The notes: generated by a model from the sequence alone, not told the origin. DNA of 64,000 bases from Pseudomonadales bacterium (GCA_024234815.1 JACKNO010000002.1:310001-374000); one strand, 5' to 3'. Shown: positions 34,838 to 44,150, numbered from the stretch's first letter. A program made the numbers and translations.

Positions 34838-35149
34838 ATGAAATTGGGATATATCGTATTGGGTGCGGCCCTGCTGAGCGCTTGCGCTGGCAATACCGAA
34901 GTGGAAGGTGAACGGGTGACTATTGAGCCCAGTGGCATGGTTGATGTCTGCGGCGAGGGCAATGGCCTGCCGGAGTGCAGGGACTACAACAATCTCACTT
35001 ACAGCGAAAACCTGGAATACAAGGCGCCGACCGACAAGCAGATGGAGAAAGAGGCCGCAAAAGTTCGCTCCGAGTCGCCCGAGCAACTGGAAAAGACCAT
35101 CAGCGAGCTGGAGCATAATCCCGAGCTGATCGACACTATGGCCGAGTAG
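34838..35149 (+). CDS. Small predicted lipoprotein, unknown function
   Basis: A 103-residue protein. The N-terminus is a lipoprotein signal: short basic start, hydrophobic core (YIVLGAALLSAC), lipobox LSAC with Cys16, then AGN. The residue after Cys is Ala rather than Asp, so outer-membrane sorting is expected. The mature part has two further Cys (DVCGEGNGLPECRD), possibly a disulfide, and an acidic helical C-terminus (EQLEKTISELEHNPELI). GGGAGAG precedes the start. No known family recognised. Confidence 0.75.
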   Translation: MKLGYIVLGAALLSACAGNTEVEGERVTIEPSGMVDVCGEGNGLPECRDYNNLTYSENLEYKAPTDKQMEKEAAKVRSESPEQLEKTISELEHNPELIDTMAE

Positions 35150-35165
35150 TTCCCGACGGCGGGAA
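35150..35165. terminator. Hairpin between convergent genes
   Basis: TTCCCG / CGGGAA with a 4-base loop, immediately after the lipoprotein stop and 17 bases before the stop of the convergent GGDEF-EAL gene. Only a short T-rich run (CCTTTAG) follows on the plus strand, so if it terminates it does so weakly, perhaps in both directions. Confidence 0.4.
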
Positions 35166-35181
35166 TAGCGCCTTTAGTTGC

Positions 35182-37536
35182 CTAGGAGGCTGCAGACAGT
35201 CCTCGCCTTTGTTCCTGGGCAAGTTCCTTCGCCATATCCTGAATCTGTTCCATAAAATGCCAGGGCGCCAACAGGGGCCGCAGCTCCTTCGCTGAAACGG
35301 GTTTGCTGAACAGGTAACCCTGAATAACATACGCCCCGTTTTCGGTAAGAAAGTGGTACTGCTCCCGCGTCTCAACTCCCTCGGCAACAAGGCGCAACTT
35401 CATACTCCGGGCCATCGCGATAATCGCTACGACAAGACTGGCATCGTTCTCGCTCTTGTCCAGCTCGATGACAAAACTGCGGTCGATTTTCAGTTCATCC
35501 AAGGGAAATCGACTGAGATAGCTCAGCGACGAATAGCCCGTGCCAAAGTCATCAACCGACAGGCTCACGCCTATTTCCTTGAGCTCCGCCAACGCATGTA
35601 CGGCGGCGTTTCCGTCATCCATTACCACGCCCTCGGTGAGCTCCAGCTCCAGCATGGAGGGCGCCAGGCCCGTCTCCTCCAGGATTTCTTTTACGTTGCG
35701 AATAAAGTTGGCGTTGAATTGCAGGGCGGAAACGTTCACCGCGACCTTGGGCAATGCCAGTCCCGCCGCCTCGAATTCCTTCATCTGGCGGCAGGCTTCG
35801 CGCAAAACCCAATCGCCAAGTGCGCCGATGAGACCCATCTCTTCCATCACCGGAATGAACCTGAACGGCGGAATCATGCCTTTTTCAGGATGCTCCCAAC
35901 GCACCAGTGCCTCTGCCCCTACTACCGTGCCATTGCGGGTATCCACCTGGGGCTGGTAATGCAGCCTGAATTCGTCGCGCTCCAGCGCCCGTCGCAAATC
36001 CGCCTCCAACTCCAGGCGGTCGACACCGGCAGCATCCATATCGCTATGGTAGAAAAGACAGTGATTCTTGCCAGCGGCCTTGGCGTGGTACATCGCGGTA
36101 TCGGCAGCCTTCAGCAGGCCGTCGACATTCTCCGCGTCCCGCGGCGCGAGTGCGATGCCGATACTGGGTGTCACCACCAGTTCATGCCCCCCGATCACCA
36201 TGGGCTGGCTCAAGGCCGCCAGCAATCGCTGGGCAACCTTGCCGGCGGACTCCGGACAGTCAATCTGGTTGAGCACCACCGTAAATTCATCACCGCCCAG
36301 GCGTGATACATCGATTCTCGGGCCGGTGTCCACGTAGTGCGCGACCACGTCGCTGTCCCGGACACAACCGGACAGGCGATTACCCACCTCGCGCAGCAGC
36401 AGGTCGCCCGCACTGTGCCCCAGGGAATCGTTGATGCGCTTGAAATTATCGAGGTCGAGAAACAACAGCGCCAGCATCTCGCCATTGCGCTTCGACAGTC
36501 GCAGCAGAAGGTCGAGCTGTTCGGTAAAGAGGCGGCGGTTCGGCAAGGCGGTAAGACTGTCGTAATAGGCCATCTGGCGCAGCCTGTCCTTGGTTTCGGT
36601 CACTTCCAGTACGGCCTGGTTCAGTTCCTCATTGCGCAAGGTCAACTGGGAGGTGCGCTCTTCGACCTTCATGCTGAGCAACTGGTGATCGACATCCATT
36701 CGGGTCTTGTAGCTGGTGAGTCCGCTGATGATGCCGTTGAGGATGTTGGCGATTTCCCTGACCTCTCCGCTGCCTTCCACCTGTACGGTTTTTTCAAGCC
36801 GGCCGGAGGCGATCTCGTCGGCCATCCGCGCTATCCGCGCGAGCGGCCCGGTAATACGGCGGGTAACCCTCAGTGTAAGCCAGGTCGAGAGCAACACCAG
36901 CAACGCCGACAGGGCGGCGGTAGGGCCGACTACCGGCATGACGCCCAGCAAGATGGCGCGTGGGCTCACCGCCACCTGAAGGTAGCCGATGACATGCAGG
37001 CTGGCTGCGGTGTCAGTGCGTATCGCCGCCTCGCCAAAATCGCTTAGGGAGTAGTTTTCCACCAGCGGATTAAGCGCTGAAAAAACCGGTAATGTCAGGT
37101 GTAAAATGCTGTCTGGATTCAGCGCGGCGGACAAAAGGCCCAGATCGGGGGCCTCCAGCATACCGTCCAGAAACAGTTGCGTGATCTCGGTGGGCCCGTA
37201 ACTGCCGCGCAAGGTATCAAACGAGGGAGGCTCCAGCGGCGCTGCGCCGGGCCGGCTGCGCAGGGAGAGGACGTCACCGCTGGCGTCGTACAGAACAACA
37301 TAGGATACCGGTGCGGGTTCCAGCAAACCATCCAGGGACTTTTCCAGCCCGCGCTGGTTGTCGAAGTACACATCAGCCGGCAGGTCCGAGAGGCTGGAAA
37401 CCAGCGCCATCGTCCTGTCCAGCACCAGTTCGCGCTCGGCATGAAACTCCCGAACCGCTGTGAATCCCGTGGCTATAACACCCAGGACTGCGGTTATCAG
37501 GAAGACCAGTCCACTGATTTTACCGGCAATGGTCAT
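35182..37536 (-). CDS. Membrane GGDEF-EAL protein (c-di-GMP cyclase/phosphodiesterase)
   Basis: A 784-residue protein. An N-terminal TM helix (KISGLVFLITAVLGVIATGF) is followed by a periplasmic sensor of about 170 residues, a second TM (VVGPTAALSALLVLLSTWLTL), HAMP, a short coil, then GGDEF (motif GGDEF near residue 412) and EAL. The GGDEF site is intact. An RDSD, reading as an I-site, sits further upstream of it than usual because about ten residues (YVDTGPRIDV) are inserted. The EAL domain keeps EALVRW (near 540), LELTEGVV, DDFGTGYSSLSYL and KIDRSFV, so both activities look possible. The signal sensed is unknown. Confidence 0.93.
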   Translation of the reverse strand: MTIAGKISGLVFLITAVLGVIATGFTAVREFHAERELVLDRTMALVSSLSDLPADVYFDNQRGLEKSLDGLLEPAPVSYVVLYDASGDVLSLRSRPGAAPLEPPSFDTLRGSYGPTEITQLFLDGMLEAPDLGLLSAALNPDSILHLTLPVFSALNPLVENYSLSDFGEAAIRTDTAASLHVIGYLQVAVSPRAILLGVMPVVGPTAALSALLVLLSTWLTLRVTRRITGPLARIARMADEIASGRLEKTVQVEGSGEVREIANILNGIISGLTSYKTRMDVDHQLLSMKVEERTSQLTLRNEELNQAVLEVTETKDRLRQMAYYDSLTALPNRRLFTEQLDLLLRLSKRNGEMLALLFLDLDNFKRINDSLGHSAGDLLLREVGNRLSGCVRDSDVVAHYVDTGPRIDVSRLGGDEFTVVLNQIDCPESAGKVAQRLLAALSQPMVIGGHELVVTPSIGIALAPRDAENVDGLLKAADTAMYHAKAAGKNHCLFYHSDMDAAGVDRLELEADLRRALERDEFRLHYQPQVDTRNGTVVGAEALVRWEHPEKGMIPPFRFIPVMEEMGLIGALGDWVLREACRQMKEFEAAGLALPKVAVNVSALQFNANFIRNVKEILEETGLAPSMLELELTEGVVMDDGNAAVHALAELKEIGVSLSVDDFGTGYSSLSYLSRFPLDELKIDRSFVIELDKSENDASLVVAIIAMARSMKLRLVAEGVETREQYHFLTENGAYVIQGYLFSKPVSAKELRPLLAPWHFMEQIQDMAKELAQEQRRGLSAAS

Positions 37537-37746
37537 GTCCTGCGCCCGCGTTTGGGGCAGCCGAAGCCGCCGTACTCAATTGCGGGCAAAACTAACACGA
37601 CAGCGTTCCCCCGTGCAATGACGTCGTATCGCGCCGCGCCGTTGCGGGCAGTCTGGAAGTAAGTCGGGACTGGCGTCCTCGACCGCGGTCGCGCCACGGT
37701 TCAGGGAGTGCAGCCGCCCGGCCCCGGGACCGAACGCCAGGCCAGA

Positions 37747-38082
37747 TCAACCATCCGCCGGACGGCGGCTCTCACCCTTCGCGCCACACACCATGCGCAC
37801 GGTTCTTTGACAGGTGTCCAGCCAGGGCGTCTTGGTCGGCGTTTTCAGGGCGCGTACATAACCGCCATCGTGACGACAGGCAATACTGGTCTTGTTCGGT
37901 GTCCAGTCGCCCTCTTTGGGGCGCGGCTTGCGCGCGCAGTAATACCAGATGCCGCGCTTGTCCTGCATGACGTAGTTGGCTTCAGGCGGCAAGTACACTT
38001 TCTTGCCTTCGATTACGGCGAATACCTCGAGCTGGTCGCCCGGATTGATATCGACAATTGCTGTAGGGGTTATAGTCAACAT
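37747..38082 (-). CDS. Conserved-looking hypothetical protein, 111 residues
   Basis: A small soluble protein, no signal peptide. ATG 38082 has GGAG 7 bases upstream. Residues 1-50 look beta-rich (TITPTAIVDINPGDQLEVFAV, IEGKKVYLPPEANYV). A middle block contains WYYCARKPRPKEGDW, and the end has two more Cys (ACRHDGGYV, DTCQRTVRMVC). The four Cys and aromatic residues could build a small structural or metal site. No family recognised. It stands alone, with a possible promoter at 38198-38227. Confidence 0.55.
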   Translation of the reverse strand: MLTITPTAIVDINPGDQLEVFAVIEGKKVYLPPEANYVMQDKRGIWYYCARKPRPKEGDWTPNKTSIACRHDGGYVRALKTPTKTPWLDTCQRTVRMVCGAKGESRRPADG

Positions 38083-38103
38083 GGCTGCTCTCCGATCCGT
38101 TAA

Positions 38104-38126
38104 ATGCAGCGCTTGCCTGGCTGCAT
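38104..38126 (-). other. Inverted repeat in the leader of the 111-residue gene
   Basis: ATGCAGC / GCTGCAT, a perfect 7-base stem with a 9-base loop, lies 22-44 bases upstream of the start codon at 38082. Possible leader structure or operator; nothing more can be said. Confidence 0.35.
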
Positions 38127-38197
38127 CGGTTTGGGGGGCTGGACCCAGAAGACGTCACGCTCCCCTTCTCGTATCACCCGCTAGTGGCGACGACTCT

Positions 38198-38227
38198 TTT
38201 ATAGGTCCGGGAGGGTAATCACAGCAA
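38198..38227 (-). promoter_or_regulatory. Possible promoter of the 111-residue gene
   Basis: On the minus strand, TTGCTG (38227-38222) is followed after 18 bases by TATAAA (38203-38198). The -10 is good (five of six), the -35 poor. It would give a leader of about 110 bases containing the ATGCAGC/GCTGCAT hairpin. Confidence 0.35.
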
Positions 38228-38250
38228 TGGCCGAAGGGCCATATTTTTAT
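38227..38250 (+). terminator. Intrinsic terminator on the plus strand with no gene in front of it
   Basis: A perfect stem ATGGCC / GGCCAT with a GAAG loop (38227-38242), followed by ATTTTTAT and more T-rich sequence. It reads as a plus-strand terminator, yet no plus-strand gene lies upstream for over 3 kb; the preceding genes run on the other strand. It may end an antisense or small RNA, or serve as a weak minus-strand barrier. Confidence 0.6.
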
Positions 38251-38303
38251 CTCTTTTAATACTAATGCTATTTATTTGTCATTATTTTTAATAGAAAGAG
38301 TAT

Positions 38304-38317
38304 TTTAGTCGACTAAA
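38304..38317. repeat. 14-base perfect palindrome in the AT-rich patch
   Basis: TTTAGTCGACTAAA, symmetric about a central TCGA. It could be an operator for a dimeric regulator or part of a recombination site; it lies between two copies of a 13-base direct repeat. Confidence 0.45.
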
Positions 38318-38343
38318 TGGATTTAAGTGCCATATTTTTATTT

Positions 38344-38748
38344 CTAGCCTTGTATCAATTTGATATACGAGGGACGCGTCACGCCCGGATCGAGCTTGCT
38401 GAGTCGTTGTGGCTCGCTCGGCCTGAACAGTTCGCTGGCGTGTTCAACGGAACTCATCAACATATGCAGGGCAAGGGCTGCCCGCCCCTCCCGGGTGGCC
38501 ACCTGGTGGGAAATTCCGTCTATCTGGTCCTCTGCCAAAAAACCCAGCATGACGGCGTTGATAGTGAAATCCCTGATGATCTGGCGGCTCACCTGGTCGC
38601 CCAGGTAAGCCTGGTAGCCATCGTCACCGAAGACCTGGCGCAGGACATCCACCTGTCCCGTCGAGAGCTCCGCAGATGAAAACGGGGGCTCTTCTCCGAA
38701 AGCACCCTCAAGCTGCTCCACGAGGCGATCCAACTGCAATTGTTCCAA
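38344..38748 (-). CDS. Hypothetical protein at the end of the pil-chp cluster
   Basis: A 134-residue soluble, mostly helical protein (LDRLVEQLEGAF, GQVDVLRQVFGDDGYQAYLGDQVSRQIIRDFTINAVMLG in pieces). The start is TTG 38748, chosen because GGAG lies 7 bases upstream and no ATG is in frame nearby. It follows the cheW-like gene by 36 bases on the same strand, so it is probably the last gene of the chemosensory operon. No family recognised. It could be an adaptor or unknown Pil-Chp accessory protein. Confidence 0.6.
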   Translation of the reverse strand: MEQLQLDRLVEQLEGAFGEEPPFSSAELSTGQVDVLRQVFGDDGYQAYLGDQVSRQIIRDFTINAVMLGFLAEDQIDGISHQVATREGRAALALHMLMSSVEHASELFRPSEPQRLSKLDPGVTRPSYIKLIQG

Positions 38749-38784
38749 CTTTTTACTCCATCCGTCCGATATAAGCGGGGATTA

Positions 38785-39234
38785 CTACTGCAAAATGTGT
38801 TCCCCGGATCCTATCGCCCGTTGCAGCGCAAGAAGATCTGGCACCTGGTAAACATGCCCGTGCATTCGAAATGTGGCGCTGGCGTAGTCCGGCGGGGCAT
38901 CCGCGATATCCTCCACCTCCTCATCGACCAGCCTGCTGACGCCCAGGTTCGGGCCTCGAACGGCAACCCCGAAATAGCTGCAGGCTTCATCCCGCTGACC
39001 CAGCATCACGGCAACCAGGCCCGTGCCGCCACGCTGATCACGCCACGGCACGCTGTCCTGGCGCCCGAAGTCCGCCACGGGAACAATCTCACCTCGCCAG
39101 CTGATTTCTTCCGGCGGTTGGTCAGTGTAAGCCGCAACAGTGACTATCTCGCCCAGGCAGCGCTGGGGTACCACCCACAGGCGCTGTGAAGAACAGGGCA
39201 GCAGCACACAATAACCAGAGCACGTCGCAGTCAT
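38785..39234 (-). CDS. CheW-domain protein, ChpC-like
   Basis: A 149-residue CheW-like protein (VLLPCSSQRLWVVPQRCLGEIVTV in pieces, then ISWRGEIVPVADF, VRGPNLGVSRLVDEEVEDI). The SWRGEIVPVxDF block is the typical CheW beta-barrel turn where the adaptor meets kinase and receptor. In Pseudomonas ChpC lies after ChpA, as here, and links other receptors to the Chp kinase. It starts at ATG 39234 with AGGA 8 bases ahead, 9 bases after the chpA stop. ChpC is the positional best fit, but another CheW paralogue is possible. Confidence 0.8.
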   Translation of the reverse strand: MTATCSGYCVLLPCSSQRLWVVPQRCLGEIVTVAAYTDQPPEEISWRGEIVPVADFGRQDSVPWRDQRGGTGLVAVMLGQRDEACSYFGVAVRGPNLGVSRLVDEEVEDIADAPPDYASATFRMHGHVYQVPDLLALQRAIGSGEHILQ

Positions 39235-39243
39235 GAAAAGTCC

Positions 39244-42200
39244 TCAGGACAACTGTAGCCGGTGACCGGTCAGCTGATTGATCTGCCCGACCAGCATCCG
39301 GAAATTAAACGGCTTGCCCATGTAACCATTGCAACCCGCAGCCTGGGCCATGGCGCGGTGCTTCAGGCCAGTGCGCGAAGTGATCATGATGACTGGCACA
39401 TGACCGTAGCGAACCGACTTTCGAATTTCCCGCAGTGCCTGTATCCCGTCCTTGACCGGCATTTCCACGTCCATCAGGATGACATCGGGCAGGCGGTCGG
39501 CCGAATTGAGCAGATCGATAGCAACAGCGCCGTTCTCCGCAGTGACCGTTTGCACGCCAACCGTGTCGAGCTGACCGGTAGCGACCATGCGCTGGGTCCG
39601 GGAATCGTCCACCACCATCACCAGTAGACCCTCATCCCGGCTTGCGTCCACACGCAGGCAGGACTGGTCATCCGCCGCGACACTGGCCACCAGCAAATTC
39701 AGGTCCAGAGCCACTATGGCCTCGCCCGACGCGGTAGTCGCGGCCCCCGCCACGCCCGGCACGGTGGCGAACTGGGCACCCAGTGAGCGAATAACCAGTT
39801 CCAGCGCTTCTTCCACATCGTCGACGGCTACCGCCATGTAGCGCTCGGCAGAACCCGCAATGATAACCGGCACACTGTGCTGCCAGGTTTTGGCATCCAG
39901 CGAGTGTCCGCTCTGGCACAGAGTGGCGAGGTAGGTTGGCTCGCACTCCATCCCCGCCAGCGACAGCCGCGTGTTGTTTTGCACGGCCGAGAAAAACTCA
40001 TCCACCGGCACTTGCTCAACGGCGATGAGACCCCCGAGCGGGATGGCGTAGGACTGCTCGCCGGCGCTCACCAGGAGGGCGCCATTGACCGTGACCGAGG
40101 AAGGCACACGGATATGGAAGGACGTCCCGTACCCCGGCTGGGAGTCTATCTGGATATCGCCACCCATCTCCTGTATCTCATTGAGCACGATGTCCATACC
40201 GACACCGCGACCCGAGATCTGGCTGACAGCGTTGGCGGTAGTAAATCCCTTGTGGAAAATCAGGCGGGCCGCCTCCGCGTCACTCAGGGCCTCGACGTCC
40301 ACGTCCAGACCCTTCCTGACCGCGGATTCGCGCATCTTGCGCGGGTCTATGCCGCGACCATCATCGGTCAGGGTAATGATGGAGTCGGCCCCGGCCTTGC
40401 GGATATCGATGGTCACCAGGCCCTCGGCTGGCTTGCCGGCGGCCACACGCTCGTCGGCGGGCTCGATGCCGTGGTCCAGCGCATTGCGCACCATGTGGTC
40501 AAGGACCGTCTGGCAGCGGGCGTAGTCATCGCGGTCCAGAGTCCCCAGTTCGTTCAGTACCCTGAAGGACACTGTCTTCTCCAGGTCGACGCTGAGGGTG
40601 CGAACAAGGCGGCGAAGGCCGGGGACCAAACGCGATACCGGTACCACGCGGGCGCCGCGAATAGATGAGCCTATGGAGGATATGACCTTGTTCTGTTGCT
40701 TGAGCAAGGCTTCAATCTGGGCATTCTGGCGCGTGGCGAAATCCACCAGGTCCGAAAGGTCTTCGACACCCTCGCGCAGGATATTTGCCGCCTCCTGCAA
40801 CTCGGAGTACTGGTCCATTTCCAGGGCGTCCATAGGCGCTCCGGGCTGCACGCCCTGGGCTGCCACGCTGCGCAACGCGCGGTCGGCAATCGCGGCGATA
40901 TGTGCCCGTACCGAGGCCAGCCGGCTCTGCATCTCGCTGGACGCGCGCTTGCTGCGGGTAACGCTCTGCGCCGTGCGCACACTGAGTTGCTGTGCCTGGT
41001 TGCTGAGATTCAACAGGTGGTCGAGTTTTTCTGAAGTAATCCGCACGGACTGCTGCGCCGCCAGAACCCGGGCGCCATCATCTGCAATCTTCTTGGCCGC
41101 CTGTTGCGCCCTGGCGTCAGACGCGCTGGCAGCCGCTTGTGGTGCGCGCACCGGTTCCTGCCACTCGACAACCTTGTCTTGCGTGGCCTCGGCGGCTTCC
41201 GGCAACTGTATCGGAGCGCCTTCCGGGATGTGGGCAGATGTCGTCTCCGTAACAGCTTGCGCCACCCCGGTGAACTGGCCCGCGGGTTGCGGCAACTCGT
41301 TGACAATGTCGGCCCGAGTATCCTGGATGTGATCCAGACCGCGCACGCAGGCGTCGAGCCACGCGTTGACGATGCGGAAGTAGTCACCCTCGGTTCCTGC
41401 CTGTGGCCTGGGTAGCGCGCCCAGCAGGGTTTCAAAATTGTGTACAAGCGTACCGTAAAACTGTAAACCGACGCCCTTTGCAATACCCTTGAGCGTGTGC
41501 AGTATCCGGCTTACGGTCCCGAAAGCGGCCTCCGATGCAACGTCTTTCTCCCATGCGAGTACTGCATCTTCGAGCTTTTCCAGTTCCGAGGAACCCTCTT
41601 CGATGAAGGCCTCAAGAAAATCGGCAAAGATCTCGCCGCCACCGGGGCTCGCCTGGGAAAATGTGATGCCGGCGGGTATGACCGAGAAATTGCTCTCGGT
41701 ATGCACTTGCGACTCGGACGCCGGGGCTTCTGCGGACTCGGCAAAAAGGTGCAGGTGTTCGTTGGCTTCCGAAAACTCCTGGATATCCAGCCCACATATC
41801 TCGTCGCTGTCGCCGGACGCTGCTTCGTGGCACTCAAAAATCGCCTCGATATCAGCATGCTCCGCGGTATCTGTCGACCTGGCGTCGGCAGTAATATCGG
41901 CGGCGAACACGTCTTCGGCGAAAACATTATAGGTATCGTCCTGCTCGGCATCGAAGAGTTTATCCTCCGCCGCTTCAGCCATCAGTGCCTCTACGCCCGC
42001 TTCTTCCTCCGCCTCTGAAAAATCGGCAAAAAACTCCTCGATGTCGAGATCTTCCGGCTGCCAGGCAGCGGCATCCGTCTCTTCAGGCATGTCGGCGGCA
42101 AGCACATCATCCGAGAATATCACGGATACTTCAGCCTCAGCCTCAGCCTCAGCCTCAGCAGCAGCAAGCGCATCATCCGTTTCAGTCGCAAGCGCGACTG

Positions 42201-44103
42201 GGCCCTGGAGGAGTTCGGGGTGGAGTTCGGGGATGCTATCGGTTGCCAGTTCTGCCTGCGTTTCCAACTCAACGCTTTCTTCCAGCGTCGGCGCAACAGC
42301 GTCTTTGCTCGGCGCACAGGGCGCGACATAGTCGCCGCTGAACAACTGATTGCAGGTTTCGCCTGAGTCCGTGACTGCAAGGCGCAGGAAAATAGTATCA
42401 ACCTCAATCTGGCGCAGCTCCTGCAAAGCAAGCAACTGCCCGGGGCAGATCGCGATCACCGGCTCAAAGCCGGCGGCGAACAGTTGATCGACCGCGGCGG
42501 CGTCGCCAGCCACTTTCAACTCGCTCTGCACACTACCGTCAGCCATGCCCAGCACGGCCAGGCGCTCGCTGAGCCTGACCGCCATCTCGTCCATCAGGCG
42601 CGGCAACAGCGGGGTTACATTGTCCTGTACGGGCTCATCCAGGGCAGCGACGGCCTGCATATCCTGCGGCTCATCAACGCTCACTGCAGGAGCTTCATAC
42701 CCGTCCTCGCCTTCTATAGGTACCAGCGCAAGTTCCTCGAAGCTCAGGTCATACGACGGGCTCCGCTGTTCGTTGGCAGGGTAGTCATCAATTCCATCTT
42801 GCAGGACAAGGGCATCGTCAGAGTCGGTTTCAGCTGACACAGTTTCCACTGACATGGCTTCAGCCGAAAAGCTGTCCCCGGTCGCCCACTCTTCGGAGAT
42901 CCCCTCCAGGGAAAGCTCCTCGTCTGACAGGTAATCCCCTGCCAGCTCCTGTGTCGGGAACTCCGGTTCCATAAGTTCAGCCGCGAGCAACTCGTCATAT
43001 CCGTCACCTGCCTGATCGAGTTCACCATCGACCAGCCGAGCAGCGCGGTCCTGCTCTTCGACTTCTGTATCATCCCCCAGTGTGTTATCGAAATGCGACT
43101 GTGCCGTTTTATCTTCAGCCTGCTCATTGGCGCCGGGGTAGTTGCACAGATAACCCTCTTCGGATGCCCGGCTATCCTCCGGCTGCCCGTCAGGTAACAG
43201 CGGCGCAGATGTATTCTGGTCTTGCTGCGCACTGTCAGTCTCGGGCCGTGCGGATTGCAAACCTGGACCACGGTAGTTGCACAGGTACTCATCTTCAGGT
43301 CGCTCCACGCTTTCCTGGCTGCTATCGGCGACGATATCTTCAGCCAGCTCATCGCTGCCCGCGTCCGGTACAGCTGCGGATGCAACCGCAGTCGTATCCG
43401 CGGCCGCGACTTCTGCCCTGGGCTGCGGCACGGATGCACTGACGAGCCGCAACACAGGGGCCGGAACCGACGTAGTTTTTGACTCCTGCCCTGCCTTTTT
43501 GTCCGTTGTGGCGGAAGCCTCGCTGGTATCGGAAGCGGCCTGCTCTGCTGACCTGGAAGACGCTTCTACTACCTGGCGTGCAGGTGGCTGCTGAGAGTTC
43601 TCCGGCGCCGACTTGACACGCTTGACGACGAAGTACTTTTCACCGATTTCATCGTTGTCGGACAGGCCCAGAATGTCAGCCCCTTCAATTTCATCATTCG
43701 CGATGCCCATAGTCCCTGCTGCAAAGGGCCTGGAATAGTCGATTGGCATCGCCTCACTCGATGAATCCGGTCCCGGGATTGCATCGCCAATCGAGTTGCC
43801 CTGCTCGCCGGAATAGATATCGCTACCCTGCCCCTCGGAGCACATCACGATTTCCTCGTGAATATAACTTTCCAGATTGTCAGCCCCGGTGGAGCCGCGA
43901 GTCATGGGGCGACGTGCAACTTCCATCTCATAGTCTGTCAGCCCGTCATCCACCTGGGACGAATGCTCAACAGCGAAGAGGCGCTCCTCGGGATCCGACA
44001 AGTCCATGTCCAGCAACCAGCTGAGCGCACGTTCCTGTGAATCTTCAATGGAGTCCGCTGGCTCTTTGCCACCGGATTTTTCCTTATTGGTATCTGTATG
44101 CAC
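39244..44103 (-). CDS. chpA: ChpA-like chemosensory kinase, C-terminal gene (HPt-CheA-CheW-receiver)
   Basis: A 1619-residue protein. The start is GTG 44103, 5 bases after GGAGG; the frame continues upstream inside the neighbouring gene without support. Residues 1 to about 810 are highly acidic and low complexity, with an (EA)n tract. Then an HPt domain (His near 868, ILHTLKGIAKGVG), a dimerisation region, a CheA ATPase (HMVRNALDHGIEP near 1204; TDDGRGIDPRKM; SGRGVGMDIVLNEIQEMGG near 1299), a CheW-like domain (LLVSAGEQSYAIPL), and a C-terminal receiver (Asp near 1544, ILMDVEMPVKDG). It works with the 806-residue N-terminal gene upstream; together they match the length of Pseudomonas ChpA. Confidence 0.9.
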   Translation of the reverse strand: MHTDTNKEKSGGKEPADSIEDSQERALSWLLDMDLSDPEERLFAVEHSSQVDDGLTDYEMEVARRPMTRGSTGADNLESYIHEEIVMCSEGQGSDIYSGEQGNSIGDAIPGPDSSSEAMPIDYSRPFAAGTMGIANDEIEGADILGLSDNDEIGEKYFVVKRVKSAPENSQQPPARQVVEASSRSAEQAASDTSEASATTDKKAGQESKTTSVPAPVLRLVSASVPQPRAEVAAADTTAVASAAVPDAGSDELAEDIVADSSQESVERPEDEYLCNYRGPGLQSARPETDSAQQDQNTSAPLLPDGQPEDSRASEEGYLCNYPGANEQAEDKTAQSHFDNTLGDDTEVEEQDRAARLVDGELDQAGDGYDELLAAELMEPEFPTQELAGDYLSDEELSLEGISEEWATGDSFSAEAMSVETVSAETDSDDALVLQDGIDDYPANEQRSPSYDLSFEELALVPIEGEDGYEAPAVSVDEPQDMQAVAALDEPVQDNVTPLLPRLMDEMAVRLSERLAVLGMADGSVQSELKVAGDAAAVDQLFAAGFEPVIAICPGQLLALQELRQIEVDTIFLRLAVTDSGETCNQLFSGDYVAPCAPSKDAVAPTLEESVELETQAELATDSIPELHPELLQGPVALATETDDALAAAEAEAEAEAEVSVIFSDDVLAADMPEETDAAAWQPEDLDIEEFFADFSEAEEEAGVEALMAEAAEDKLFDAEQDDTYNVFAEDVFAADITADARSTDTAEHADIEAIFECHEAASGDSDEICGLDIQEFSEANEHLHLFAESAEAPASESQVHTESNFSVIPAGITFSQASPGGGEIFADFLEAFIEEGSSELEKLEDAVLAWEKDVASEAAFGTVSRILHTLKGIAKGVGLQFYGTLVHNFETLLGALPRPQAGTEGDYFRIVNAWLDACVRGLDHIQDTRADIVNELPQPAGQFTGVAQAVTETTSAHIPEGAPIQLPEAAEATQDKVVEWQEPVRAPQAAASASDARAQQAAKKIADDGARVLAAQQSVRITSEKLDHLLNLSNQAQQLSVRTAQSVTRSKRASSEMQSRLASVRAHIAAIADRALRSVAAQGVQPGAPMDALEMDQYSELQEAANILREGVEDLSDLVDFATRQNAQIEALLKQQNKVISSIGSSIRGARVVPVSRLVPGLRRLVRTLSVDLEKTVSFRVLNELGTLDRDDYARCQTVLDHMVRNALDHGIEPADERVAAGKPAEGLVTIDIRKAGADSIITLTDDGRGIDPRKMRESAVRKGLDVDVEALSDAEAARLIFHKGFTTANAVSQISGRGVGMDIVLNEIQEMGGDIQIDSQPGYGTSFHIRVPSSVTVNGALLVSAGEQSYAIPLGGLIAVEQVPVDEFFSAVQNNTRLSLAGMECEPTYLATLCQSGHSLDAKTWQHSVPVIIAGSAERYMAVAVDDVEEALELVIRSLGAQFATVPGVAGAATTASGEAIVALDLNLLVASVAADDQSCLRVDASRDEGLLVMVVDDSRTQRMVATGQLDTVGVQTVTAENGAVAIDLLNSADRLPDVILMDVEMPVKDGIQALREIRKSVRYGHVPVIMITSRTGLKHRAMAQAAGCNGYMGKPFNFRMLVGQINQLTGHRLQLS
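42131..42160 (-). repeat. Hexanucleotide repeat coding for an Glu-Ala tract in chpA
   Basis: Five tandem 6-base units (TCAGCC four times, then TCAGCA on the plus strand) encode the alternating Ala-Glu tract in the acidic region of the kinase. Length change by slippage would stay in frame. Confidence 0.8.
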
Positions 44104-44150
44104 GTTTACCTCCACTGTCCTGTTTGCGCTCGTCCGTGTCGCCTGTGAGC

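Larger units (their letters stand above)
38083..38343. other. 261-base non-coding stretch with an AT-rich core
   Basis: The stretch between the 111-residue gene and the next minus-strand gene holds a possible promoter and leader hairpin (38104-38227), an orphan plus-strand terminator (38227-38250), and an AT-rich patch (about 38238-38343) very unlike the GC-rich surroundings. The patch contains a 13-base direct repeat GCCATATTTTTAT at 38238-38250 and 38329-38341, and a 14-base perfect palindrome TTTAGTCGACTAAA at 38304-38317. No open frame or tRNA-like structure is seen. Confidence 0.6.
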
